Assembly (NCBI GenBank): GCA_050011635.1
Contig: JBEKIU010000001.1
Coordinates: 20,118 to 84,117, forward strand
Length of the DNA: 64,000 nucleotides
Origin: Bog-756 sp050011635
GTDB lineage: Bacteria; Actinomycetota; Acidimicrobiia; Acidimicrobiales; RAAP-2
Direction of reading: 5' to 3'
Shown here: piece by piece, positions 50,494-58,298 of the stretch
Position numbering within the stretch: position 1 is the first letter of the stretch
Layout: every line of letters begins with the position of its first letter
Program-made: the position numbers and the translations under genes
Notes under the pieces: model-generated
Database searches by the model: none
Told to the model about the DNA's origin: nothing
The model's input: the letters and a program-made list of their open reading frames with translations, nothing else

Positions 50494-51000
50494 TCAGGGT
50501 AGGACGATCCGCTCTCCGGGCCTCACTGATTCCGACCCCGTCTGTGATGCCAGTCTGGCCACCAGCGGTCGGGGATCCGCCGTCGGGTCCAGCCGCTCGG
50601 CGATCGACCACAGCGAATCGCCCGGCTGGACGGTGTAGACGACCGGGCCCCGGTTCTCCGCCAGAGCGGAACCGGCGGGGTGGGAGTAGCCGCCGGTTCC
50701 GCTCAGCGGAAGAGCAAGTGCGATCAGGAGCAGGCCCATGACAGCCAGCAATGTCCGCCGGCGTCGGACCTGTGGCGAACTGCGCCGCCCGCCCGCTGTC
50801 CCGTGCCGTCTGGCCGGGACCACGGTGAGAGGCGGGGTCCGAGGTGCGAGCCCGTCGCCCTCCTCCCCGATCTCGCCGTCCCCGCCTGCATCACCGGGCA
50901 GCGGGTTTCCCGCCGTCCCGACCAGGCGCAGGCTTCGACGGGCCGCAGCCTGCCACGAGGCGTCCTCCGTCCGGGTTGGGTCAAGCCACGTCACTGTCAC
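50494..51000 (-). CDS. LysM domain membrane protein; positional counterpart of the SOS division inhibitor Rv2719c
   Basis: 168 residues: a disordered cytoplasmic part, one membrane helix (LLAVMGLLLIALALPLSG, about 85-102), then an extracellular LysM domain (YTVQPGDSLWSIAERLDPTADPRPLVARL) that binds peptidoglycan. It lies divergent from lexA with LexA boxes over its promoter, as for Rv2719c, a damage-induced protein that blocks division in mycobacteria. The role here is inferred from position, domain and regulation. GTG start at 51000. Confidence 0.85.
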   Translation of the reverse strand: MTVTWLDPTRTEDASWQAAARRSLRLVGTAGNPLPGDAGGDGEIGEEGDGLAPRTPPLTVVPARRHGTAGGRRSSPQVRRRRTLLAVMGLLLIALALPLSGTGGYSHPAGSALAENRGPVVYTVQPGDSLWSIAERLDPTADPRPLVARLASQTGSESVRPGERIVLP

Positions 51001-51040
51001 GACCGCGGCCTCCCGATCGGCTGCTGGGAACTCCTGTGCA

Positions 51041-51056
51041 TCGAACCTTTGTTCGC
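51041..51056. promoter_or_regulatory. LexA (SOS) box 1
   Basis: TCGAAC-CTTT-GTTCGC matches the actinobacterial consensus TCGAAC-N4-GTTCGA at 11 of 12 positions. It lies just downstream of the predicted start of the LysM gene transcript. Confidence 0.85.
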
Positions 51057-51065
51057 CATGAGGTC

Positions 51066-51095
51066 ATCTGACCACGAACGTCTGTTCGTTGTCAA
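51066..51095 (-). promoter_or_regulatory. Promoter of the LysM gene with LexA box 2 in its spacer
   Basis: On the minus strand a perfect -35 TTGACA (51095-51090), 18 bases, then TCAGAT (51071-51066). The spacer is filled by the palindromic LexA box ACGAAC-GTCT-GTTCGT (51074-51089), so LexA should block RNA polymerase here. Confidence 0.7.
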
Positions 51096-51103
51096 GCACT
51101 TCT

Positions 51104-51119
51104 TCGAACGGGTGTTTGC
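51104..51119. promoter_or_regulatory. LexA box 3 (weaker)
   Basis: TCGAAC-GGGT-GTTTGC, 10 of 12 positions. It overlaps the predicted -35 of lexA (TTGCTT, 51116-51121), which is followed after 17 bases by TAGGTT (51139-51144). Confidence 0.6.
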
Positions 51120-51147
51120 TTTCGGAGGCACCCGGGGCTAGGTTCTT

Positions 51148-51163
51148 GCAAACAGATGTTCGC
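51148..51163. promoter_or_regulatory. LexA box 4 (weaker)
   Basis: GCAAAC-AGAT-GTTCGC, 9 of 12 positions, lies over the predicted lexA transcription start (about 51151). Confidence 0.5.
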
Positions 51164-51197
51164 CGGTGGCGGCGACACACGACGGCGAGGTGACCCG

Positions 51198-51827
51198 ATG
51201 GCCCAGGTACTCAGCACCAAGCGCAAGCAGATTCTGGACTGCATCTCCGATGCCGTCAGGGATCGCGGCTACCCGCCATCTGTGCGCGAGATCGGCGAGT
51301 CGGTCGGCCTCACGTCCTCCTCCACCGTCCATGCCCACCTGGCCGTGCTTCAACGCGAGGGATATCTGAGGAGGGACCCGACCAAGCCCCGGGCCATGGA
51401 GGTGTGCTACGACCCGTCTTCAAAGGTCATCGCCGATGCCCGGCCGATCAGGCACGTCCCCCTCGTGGGTGAGGTGGCGGCCGGTACCGGTGTGCTGGCC
51501 CAGGAGAATGTGGAAGAGCTCTACCCGCTCCCTGAGGACTTCACCGGCACTGGCACGCTGTTCATGGTCAAGGTGCGGGGTGACTCGATGATCGAGGCCG
51601 GCATCATGGACGGTGACTGCGTCGTCGTCCGCCAACAGCCTGACGCCGAACAGGGGGATGTGGTGGTGGCCGGCATCCCTGACGGCGAAGCCACCGTCAA
51701 GCATTTCTCCCGGCGCGACGGACGGGTGATCCTGACCCCGGCCAACCAGCGGCTGGAGCCCATGGAGTTCGATCCCGACGAGGTCACCGTGTACGGCAAG
51801 GTGGTCACCGTCCTGCGCCGACTCTGA
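51198..51827 (+). CDS. lexA: SOS response repressor LexA
   Basis: Winged-helix repressor with self-cleaving C-terminal domain, 209 residues. STKRKQILDCISDAVRDRGYPPSVREIGESVGL binds DNA; the cleavage site is VAAGTGV-type (GEVAAGTGVLAQE; the scissile bond is Ala-Gly), the catalytic Ser is in VRGDSMIEAGIMDGD and the Lys in PDGEATVKHF. ATG 51198 has GAGGTG five bases upstream; the in-frame ATG 51156 has no Shine-Dalgarno and would lie at box 4. Confidence 0.97.
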   Translation: MAQVLSTKRKQILDCISDAVRDRGYPPSVREIGESVGLTSSSTVHAHLAVLQREGYLRRDPTKPRAMEVCYDPSSKVIADARPIRHVPLVGEVAAGTGVLAQENVEELYPLPEDFTGTGTLFMVKVRGDSMIEAGIMDGDCVVVRQQPDAEQGDVVVAGIPDGEATVKHFSRRDGRVILTPANQRLEPMEFDPDEVTVYGKVVTVLRRL

Positions 51828-51876
51828 TCCTTCGCTGACCGCGGACGAGGAATCAACACCGAAACAAGAGCAGGAC

Positions 51877-52959
51877 CTACGGGCCGGTGCGCAGCAACGT
51901 CTCGAGCACGGTGGCCACACCTTTGAGCTCGGTACTGCTCACATACTCACCGGGGGTGTGGCTTCGGAGGGGATCCCCCGGGCCGAAGTTGGCCGCGGGA
52001 ATCCCGTGGGCCCAGAAGGAAGCGACGTCGGTCCATCCCTGCTTGGCCTTCGGTGCTGCGCCGGTGGCCGCCACCAGCGCCGCCAGCACGGGATGGTCGA
52101 GCCCGGGGGGCGCGGCCGGAGCGGACTCGACCAGCTCCCACCGGTCCCCCGCTTCCAGATGGGGCCCCAACAGTTCCCGCACCGACGCCTCGGCCTCTTC
52201 GACCGTCCGGTCCGGGGCGAACCGGTGGTTGATCAGAACCGATGCCTCATCGGGCACCACATTGCCGGCCACCCCGCCGGAGACCTCCACGATCTGGAGC
52301 TGCTCGACATACCCGCACCCGTCGAGCACCGGCGCACGGCTTTCGTAGCCCGCGGCGGCGGTCAGCACCGGGGCCAGCCGGTGGATGGCATTGCGTCCGG
52401 TCGCCGGCCGGGCGGTGTGGGCCCGTCGCCCGGCCAGCGACAGACGGACCCGCAACGTGCCCTGGCACCCGGCCTCGACGGTCCCGCCGGTCGGCTCGCC
52501 GAGGATGGCCGCATCGGCCCGGAGCAGATCGGGCCGCTGGTCCCACAGGTATCGCAGCCCGTTGAACTCCTGTTCGACCTCCTCGCACACATAGAAGCAC
52601 CACGTCACGTCCACTGCAGGTGCGGGCAGGGATCCGGCCAGGTGGAGGAAGACGGCCAGCCCGCCCTTCATGTCGGTGGCACCCACCCCGAACAGCACAT
52701 CGTCCTCGATACGCGGCTCCTCGTTGCCGCCGACCGGCGGGACGGTGTCGAGATGACCGGCCAGCACCACCCGGGTGTCCCGGCCCAGATCGGTGCGGGC
52801 CACCACGTTGTCCCCCACCCGCTCCACGGTCAGCCAGGGACACAGGTCGAGCGCGGCCTCGACAGCGTCGGCCATGGGGCCCTCGTGATGGCTGACTGAC
52901 GGGATGGCCACCAATGCGGTGGCCAGGCCGAACAGCCCGTCCGGCATGCCGACGGTCAC
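51877..52959 (-). CDS. dapE: Succinyl-diaminopimelate desuccinylase
   Basis: M20-family zinc amidohydrolase of the DAP/lysine pathway. AGHLDTVPP and GVGATDMKGGLAVFLHLA hold the first metal ligands, VCEEVEQEFNG the catalytic Glu pair, and LGEPTGG further contacts. Actinobacterial-type DapE, 360 residues. GTG 52959 overlaps the dapD stop (GTGA), so DapD and DapE are made together. It is convergent with lexA (49 bases apart, no hairpin seen). Confidence 0.93.
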   Translation of the reverse strand: MTVGMPDGLFGLATALVAIPSVSHHEGPMADAVEAALDLCPWLTVERVGDNVVARTDLGRDTRVVLAGHLDTVPPVGGNEEPRIEDDVLFGVGATDMKGGLAVFLHLAGSLPAPAVDVTWCFYVCEEVEQEFNGLRYLWDQRPDLLRADAAILGEPTGGTVEAGCQGTLRVRLSLAGRRAHTARPATGRNAIHRLAPVLTAAAGYESRAPVLDGCGYVEQLQIVEVSGGVAGNVVPDEASVLINHRFAPDRTVEEAEASVRELLGPHLEAGDRWELVESAPAAPPGLDHPVLAALVAATGAAPKAKQGWTDVASFWAHGIPAANFGPGDPLRSHTPGEYVSSTELKGVATVLETLLRTGP

Positions 52960-53783
52960 GTCGAGACGCCGTGCTCGCGCAGGATGTCGGTGAGCCGTGC
53001 CTTGTCGTGACGCTCCCCCTCGGTGATCCGCTTGATGACCAGCAGGCACGGGAGGAAGAACTCGCCGCCGGGGTACTCCCGGCGCCGGGAGGCCGGGACC
53101 GCCACGCACCAGGGAGGGACATGGCCGCGGCTCAGCTGGTCTCCGGTCTCGGCGTCGATGACCGGGATGGAGGGGTTCAGGACGCTGCCCTCGCCGAGGA
53201 CCGACCCCCGGCCCACCCGCGCCCCTTGGGTGATCATGCTCCGGCTCCCGATCATGACCTCGTCCTCGATGACCACCGGGGCGGCCTGGGCCGGTTCGAG
53301 CACCCCCCCGATGCCGACCCCACCCGAGAGGTGGACCTGTTCGCCGATCTGGGCGCACGAACCCACCGTGGCCCAGGTGTCCACCATCGTGCCCGCCCCC
53401 ACCCGGGCTCCGATGTTGACATAGCTGGGCATGCAGATCACCCCGTTGCCGAGGAACGACCCCCAGCGGGCCGATGCACCCGGCACCACCCGCACCCCGG
53501 AGTTGGCGAAGTCGCGCTTCAACGGGAGTTTGTCGGCGAACTCGAAGGGCCCCACCTCGATCGTCTCCATCGCCCGCAGGCGGAAGAGCAACAAGATGGC
53601 CTGCTTCAGCCACTGGTGGACGATGACCTCGTCGGAGACGGGATCGACCTCGGCCACCCGCGCCGTTCCCTGGTCCAGCTGGTCGATGGCTTCTGTGACC
53701 ACGGCCAGTGCATCGGTGTCGGTGGGGCCGAGGTCACCGGCGCGTTGCCACAGCGCCTCGATCCGGGATTGGAGCGTTGACAT
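52956..53783 (-). CDS. dapD: 2,3,4,5-tetrahydropyridine-2,6-dicarboxylate N-succinyltransferase
   Basis: Left-handed beta-helix acyltransferase of the succinylase DAP pathway. MVDTWATVGSCAQIGEQVHLSGGVGIGGVLEP and VIEDEVMIGSRSMI are characteristic of the 275-residue DapD type known from proteobacteria. Mycobacteria have a longer, different DapD, so this type is noteworthy here. ATG 53783 lies eight bases after a TAACGT -10 element (53796-53791), suggesting a leaderless mRNA. Confidence 0.93.
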   Translation of the reverse strand: MSTLQSRIEALWQRAGDLGPTDTDALAVVTEAIDQLDQGTARVAEVDPVSDEVIVHQWLKQAILLLFRLRAMETIEVGPFEFADKLPLKRDFANSGVRVVPGASARWGSFLGNGVICMPSYVNIGARVGAGTMVDTWATVGSCAQIGEQVHLSGGVGIGGVLEPAQAAPVVIEDEVMIGSRSMITQGARVGRGSVLGEGSVLNPSIPVIDAETGDQLSRGHVPPWCVAVPASRRREYPGGEFFLPCLLVIKRITEGERHDKARLTDILREHGVST

Positions 53784-53790
53784 TGGCCAG

Positions 53791-53796
53791 ACGTTA
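53791..53796 (-). promoter_or_regulatory. -10 element of dapD
   Basis: TAACGT on the minus strand, eight bases before the dapD ATG; no Shine-Dalgarno is present, so a leaderless mRNA is predicted. Confidence 0.45.
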
Positions 53797-53847
53797 CCCC
53801 TGGAGACACGGTGGACCGACCGCCGGTCCACCCCTCCCGTCCGCGGG

Positions 53848-55026
53848 TTACGACCCTGCCGTCACCGGGTGACGGGACAGGCGCTCGGAGGCCAACGCCA
53901 GCCGTTCCATGGGCTGGACCACGGCCACCCGCACGAACCGGGCACCGTCGGGGCCGTAGAGATCTCCGGGGCTCACGAGCAGCCCGCCGTCGAGCGCCAG
54001 GGCTTCGGCCAACTCCCATCCCGATCCGCTGACCGCATCGGGTACCGGCGCCCAGAGATAGAACCCGCCCTCGGGCAAGGGCGTCGGCAGTCCGACGCTG
54101 TCGAACGTCCCGGCCAGGAAGGACAAGCGCTCCTCGTACCGTGCCCGCTGGACAGCCACGTGGTCGTCGTCGTCGAAGGCGGCCACCGCCCCGGCCTGCA
54201 CCGGGCCGGGCACCATGAGACCGGCGTGGCGCCTCACGTCGGCCAGGAAGCCGACCAGCTCGGGGTCGCCGGCGAAGAAACCGGCCCGCACGCCGGCCAG
54301 GTTGGAGCGCTTCGACAAGGAGTGCACGGCCACCACGCCGTGCACCCCGGCAGCGAGCACGGTCGACGGCTGGCCGTGCCAGGTGAATTCGGTATAGCAC
54401 TCGTCGGAGAAGACAGGGACCTCGTGCTCCCTCCCCCATCGGGCCACGTCGCCCAGGTCGGTGAGGAAGCCGCTCGGGTTGGACGGCGAGTTGGCCCACA
54501 GCAGCAGGGCACGGTGGGCATCGGCCGCCTCGATGGAGGTCAGATCGAGCCCGCCGCCGGGGAGCTCGCGCACCGGAACCGCCCGGCAGCCACCGAGGAG
54601 CGCGCCCATGGCGTACGTCGGGTAGGACACGGCCGGGTACAGCACCGTGTCGCGGTCCGGGTTGCGCAGGTGGAGGTACTGCGCCGACGAGGCCACGAAT
54701 TCCTTCGTCCCGACGCACGCCGCCAGTTCGGTGTCGGGATCGACGGACACCCCGAAGCGGCGCGCCAACCACCCGGCCGCAGCGCGGCGGTAGGCGGTGG
54801 AGCCGGCCGAGGCCGGATAGCCGCGCTCGGCGTCGGAGCTGGCCATGGCCTGGAGAACGAACGCGGGGGGTGGGTCGCACGGCGTGCCGATCGAGCAGTC
54901 CACCAAGCCACCGCCGGTCCGGAAGCGATCCTCGGCCCTGGCCTTGAGCGTCGCCAGCCGGTCGTAAGGGTAGGGCGGAGGGGCAAACCCCGCCGGAGGA
55001 CCCGTCGGCCTTGGGTCGGGCGTCAT
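53848..55026 (-). CDS. dapC: Succinyldiaminopimelate transaminase
   Basis: Class I/II PLP aminotransferase of 392 residues. Opening YPYDRLATLKARAE and SIGTPCDPPP are typical of actinobacterial DapC; WANSPSNPSG, FSDECYTEFTW and the PLP lysine in VHSLSKRSNLAGVRAGF are present. With dapD and dapE next to it, it supplies the amino transfer step of the succinylase route. ATG 55026 is the last copy of a 17-bp repeat that carries two earlier, out-of-frame ATGs. Confidence 0.92.
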   Translation of the reverse strand: MTPDPRPTGPPAGFAPPPYPYDRLATLKARAEDRFRTGGGLVDCSIGTPCDPPPAFVLQAMASSDAERGYPASAGSTAYRRAAAGWLARRFGVSVDPDTELAACVGTKEFVASSAQYLHLRNPDRDTVLYPAVSYPTYAMGALLGGCRAVPVRELPGGGLDLTSIEAADAHRALLLWANSPSNPSGFLTDLGDVARWGREHEVPVFSDECYTEFTWHGQPSTVLAAGVHGVVAVHSLSKRSNLAGVRAGFFAGDPELVGFLADVRRHAGLMVPGPVQAGAVAAFDDDDHVAVQRARYEERLSFLAGTFDSVGLPTPLPEGGFYLWAPVPDAVSGSGWELAEALALDGGLLVSPGDLYGPDGARFVRVAVVQPMERLALASERLSRHPVTAGS

Positions 55027-55093
55027 CGGGACTCGGGCGTCATCGGGACTCGGGCGTCATCGGGACTCGGGCGTCGTGAGACTCGGAAGTCAT
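55027..55093. repeat. 17-bp tandem repeat forming ATGA-linked mini-ORFs before dapC
   Basis: In transcript order: a degenerate 16-base copy (55093-55078) over the hflX stop, ACGACGCCCGAGTCCCG (55077-55061), then two identical ATGACGCCCGAGTCCCG copies (55060-55044 and 55043-55027). dapC begins with the first 11 bases of the same unit. Each ATG copy encodes M-T-P-E-S-R and its TGA overlaps the next ATG. Confidence 0.9.
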
Positions 55094-56400
55094 GAAGCCA
55101 GGAACTCTGCGAAACGGGACTTGCCCACCTCGTCGAGAACCACATGGATGCGGGTCGATTGCTCGCCGGCCACCTCGCCCACGATCTCCCCTTCGCGGTG
55201 CACCGCGGCCAGCACATCACCCCGGGCCCAGGGGATGTCCAACTCGACGACCAGGTCGCCGACCCGGAGACGGTCGCCGACCGCCGTCAGCAGCTGGTCG
55301 ATCCCCGCTCCGGTCCGGGCGGACACCATCACCGAGCCAGGATGGGCGGCGAGCAGATGGCGGGCCTCCTCGCCGGCCTCACATCCCAGCGCGGCCACGG
55401 CATCGGCCTTGTTGACGACCAGCAGTTCGGGGAGACCGTCGGCACCGATCTCGGCCAGCACCGTCCGCACTGCGTCGACCTGGCCTTCGAAGTCGGGGGC
55501 CGAGCCGTCGACCACGTGGATGACGAGGTCGGAGTCGCACACCACCTCGAGTGTGGATCGGAACGCTTCGACCACCTGATGGGGAAGTTTGCGCACGAAG
55601 CCGACGGTGTCGGTGAGCAGCACCCGCTCCCCTCCGGGGAGGTCGAGATGCCGGGTGCGGGGGTCGAGGGTCGAGAAGAGCCGGTTCTCCACCAGCACGT
55701 CGGCCTGGCACAGCCGGTTGAGCAACGTCGACTTCCCGGCGTTCGTGTAACCCACCAGCGAGACCGTCCGCTGGCGCGACCGGGCCCGTCCCCGTCGTTG
55801 CGTTCGTCGGGTACGGTCGAGCTGGCGGAGATCGGACTCGAGCCGTGTCATCCGGCGCACCAGGCGACGCCGGTCGACCTCGAGCTTGGTCTCGCCCGGA
55901 CCCCTGGTGCCGATGCCACCGGCCTGCTGGCTGAACGACCGGCCCCGGCCCCGCAGTCTGGGCAGCCGGTAACGCAGCAAGGCCAGTTCCACCTGGGCAC
56001 GGCCTTCGGGGGTACGTGCGTTCTGGGCGAAGATGTCGAGGATCACCGCGGTGCGGTCGATAGCGGTGCGACCGAGGATCCTCTCCAGGTTGCGCTGCTG
56101 GGCCGGCGAGAGATCATCGTCGAAGACCACGGTGTCCGCATCGACGGCCAGGCACACCGACAGCAGTTCCTCGGCCTTGCCCTTGCCCAGGTAGGTGGCC
56201 GGGTCCGGGGTGACCCTCCGCTGCACGATGCGATCCTTCACGTCGGCACCGGCCGTGGCCACGAGCAGCGCCAACTCGTCGAGCCCGGCCTCGGTGTCGG
56301 CGAGGGTCTCGTGGGCCAGAGTGACCCCCACGAGCACGATTCGCTCCCGGACGCTCCGGGAGATCAGCGTGTCGGTGAAGGCCGAGTCGTTCGGCGTCAC
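55090..56400 (-). CDS. hflX: GTPase HflX
   Basis: Ribosome-associated GTPase that rescues stalled or heat-damaged ribosomes. The N-terminal domain has RRVTPDPATYLGKGKAEEL and FDDDLSPAQQRNLE; GGIGTRGPGETKLEVDRRR leads to the G domain with G1 GYTNAGKSTLLN, G3 DTVGFVRKLPH and G4 NKAD. 436 residues. GTG 56400 overlaps the dapF stop (GTGA). Confidence 0.95.
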   Translation of the reverse strand: MTPNDSAFTDTLISRSVRERIVLVGVTLAHETLADTEAGLDELALLVATAGADVKDRIVQRRVTPDPATYLGKGKAEELLSVCLAVDADTVVFDDDLSPAQQRNLERILGRTAIDRTAVILDIFAQNARTPEGRAQVELALLRYRLPRLRGRGRSFSQQAGGIGTRGPGETKLEVDRRRLVRRMTRLESDLRQLDRTRRTQRRGRARSRQRTVSLVGYTNAGKSTLLNRLCQADVLVENRLFSTLDPRTRHLDLPGGERVLLTDTVGFVRKLPHQVVEAFRSTLEVVCDSDLVIHVVDGSAPDFEGQVDAVRTVLAEIGADGLPELLVVNKADAVAALGCEAGEEARHLLAAHPGSVMVSARTGAGIDQLLTAVGDRLRVGDLVVELDIPWARGDVLAAVHREGEIVGEVAGEQSTRIHVVLDEVGKSRFAEFLAS

Positions 56401-57239
56401 GATCCGGCCGCGCCCAGGATCTCCTGGCGGTCGACGTCGATCTCCGCCACCTTCCGGACCGGTCCCTTCAACCGCACCGCGCCGGCCGCCAACGACACCT
56501 GGAGGGTCCCACCCGGATTGTGCACATCGACCGTCTCCCCGACCAGTCCCCAACTGCGTGCCGCCACCGCGGCGGCGGCGCTTCCGGTGCCGCAGGCCCG
56601 GGTCTCGCCCACGCCGCGCTCCCACACCCGCAAGGTGATGGCGTCCGCACCGGGGCCGAGGGAGATGAACTCGACATTGACCCCGCCCGGGTGCACCTCT
56701 TGGAGCCTGCTTCCCAGATCGGCGATGTCCACACCGTCCGGGTCGGGGCCGAGGAGGACCAGATGGGGATTGCCCATGTCGACCCGGCGCGCTCGACGGT
56801 CGGCGAACTGCTGGGGCTGGTCGGGGCCGAGGACCGCCTCGCCCATGTCCACCGACGCCACTGCCGAACCGGGCGCCTCGCCCGGCAGGAAGTCGACGGT
56901 CCGCACTCCGGCCAGCGTCCGCACCGTGAACGTCGGTGGCTTCACGAGACCGATCTCGACCGCGGCCTGGGCCAGGCACCGGATGCCGTTGCCGCTCATC
57001 TCGGCGACGCTCCCGTCGGCGTTGCGGAGCTCCATGGCCACATCCGCCCCGCCCTCGTCGCCATGGATCCGGATGACCCCGTCGGCGCCGAGCCCGAACC
57101 TCCGATGGCACAGGGCCCGGACAACCTCCGACTCCAGGGGCGAGGTACCGTCGACATCCACCAGAACCAGGAAGTCGTTGCCGGCCCCATGATGCTTGGT
57201 CAAGTGCAGTGATCGGGTCTTCGGTGTCGGCTGACTCAT
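56397..57239 (-). CDS. dapF: Diaminopimelate epimerase
   Basis: Cofactor-free epimerase giving meso-DAP for MurE and lysine. The two catalytic cysteines are in MSGNGIRCLAQA and ETRACGTGSAA. KHHGAGNDFLVL at the N-terminus and RFGLGADGVI are also typical. 280 residues. The ATG overlaps the miaA stop (ATGA), so miaA, dapF and hflX form one coupled unit. Confidence 0.96.
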   Translation of the reverse strand: MSQPTPKTRSLHLTKHHGAGNDFLVLVDVDGTSPLESEVVRALCHRRFGLGADGVIRIHGDEGGADVAMELRNADGSVAEMSGNGIRCLAQAAVEIGLVKPPTFTVRTLAGVRTVDFLPGEAPGSAVASVDMGEAVLGPDQPQQFADRRARRVDMGNPHLVLLGPDPDGVDIADLGSRLQEVHPGGVNVEFISLGPGADAITLRVWERGVGETRACGTGSAAAAVAARSWGLVGETVDVHNPGGTLQVSLAAGAVRLKGPVRKVAEIDVDRQEILGAAGS

Positions 57240-58279
57240 GGTGCTGTCGGACAGTCTCCCATCCCGGCACCGTCTCGGGGAATCTCCCGGAAGAGGGCGG
57301 CAATCGCTGCCACCGGGTCGGTATCTTGCTCCAACCACACGATACGGGGATCGCGGCGAAACCATGCCATCTGCCGCCGGGCGAACGCACGGGTCCGGCG
57401 GACGGCCTGGTCGACGGCTTCGACGACGGGCACGCCCCCTTCGATGTGGGTGAGCAGCTCGCGGTAGCCGAGGGCCTGACGGGCCGTCCTCGACAGGCCG
57501 CCGGGCCGGGCCACCAGCGAGCGCACCTCCTCCAGGAAGCCGAGCTCCATGAGACGGTCGAACCGCTCGGCGATGCGCCGGTCGAGCTCGGCCGGGTGGC
57601 GACGGATCCCGACCAACGAGACCGACGTCGGCGGGTAGCGTTCGAGTCCCGGGCCGAAGGTCGAGAACGGTCGCTCCGCCCCCACGGTGACCTCGAGGGC
57701 CCGGACCAGCCGTCTGCGGTTGGACGGGGCGATTCGGCCGGCGGCTATCGGGTCGAGCCGGAGAAGACGGTCGTGGAGCGCCCGCAAGGCCCGGTCCTGT
57801 CCGGCGCTCCCCTCAGGACCGGCGGTGTCCAGCTCCTGTTCGAGAGCGCACGCGATCTCGGGGTAGCGGCCGGGAAACGTGAGCCTGTCGACCAACGAAC
57901 GCAGGTACAGCCCGGTCCCTCCCACCAGCAGGGCCCCGTGGTTGCGGCCGGCGATGCCGGACAGGGCCGCCCGTCCGGCCGTCTGGAACTGCAGGACGGT
58001 GAACTCCTCCGACGCATCGACCAGGTCGATCAGGTGGTAGCTGTAGGCCACCTGTTCCTCTGGCGTGGGCTTGGCCGTTCCGATGTCCATGCCCCGGTAC
58101 ACGGCCATCGAGTCGACCGAGACGAGCTCGACCGGGAGAAGCGACGGAGCCCCGGGACGGTCCGACCCGGCCACCGGCGTGGCCACATCACGTGCCACTG
58201 CCGACTTCCCCGAAGCCGTGGCGCCGACCAGAGCCACCACCGGCGGGCCGAACGCCATGGCCGACGAAGCGACGGGCAC
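57236..58279 (-). CDS. miaA: tRNA dimethylallyltransferase
   Basis: Adds the isopentenyl group to A37 of tRNAs reading U-starting codons. ALVGATASGKSAVA is the P-loop, SVDSMAVYRGMDIGTAKPT the substrate segment, LVGGTGLYLRSL and the C-terminal RRTRAFARRQMAWFRRDPRI are typical. 347 residues from GTG 58279; ATG 58258 is the alternative start. It works directly after or before MiaB, whose gene lies just upstream. Confidence 0.95.
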   Translation of the reverse strand: MPVASSAMAFGPPVVALVGATASGKSAVARDVATPVAGSDRPGAPSLLPVELVSVDSMAVYRGMDIGTAKPTPEEQVAYSYHLIDLVDASEEFTVLQFQTAGRAALSGIAGRNHGALLVGGTGLYLRSLVDRLTFPGRYPEIACALEQELDTAGPEGSAGQDRALRALHDRLLRLDPIAAGRIAPSNRRRLVRALEVTVGAERPFSTFGPGLERYPPTSVSLVGIRRHPAELDRRIAERFDRLMELGFLEEVRSLVARPGGLSRTARQALGYRELLTHIEGGVPVVEAVDQAVRRTRAFARRQMAWFRRDPRIVWLEQDTDPVAAIAALFREIPRDGAGMGDCPTAP

Positions 58280-58298
58280 CGTCAGGGCTGCCCGCGGC

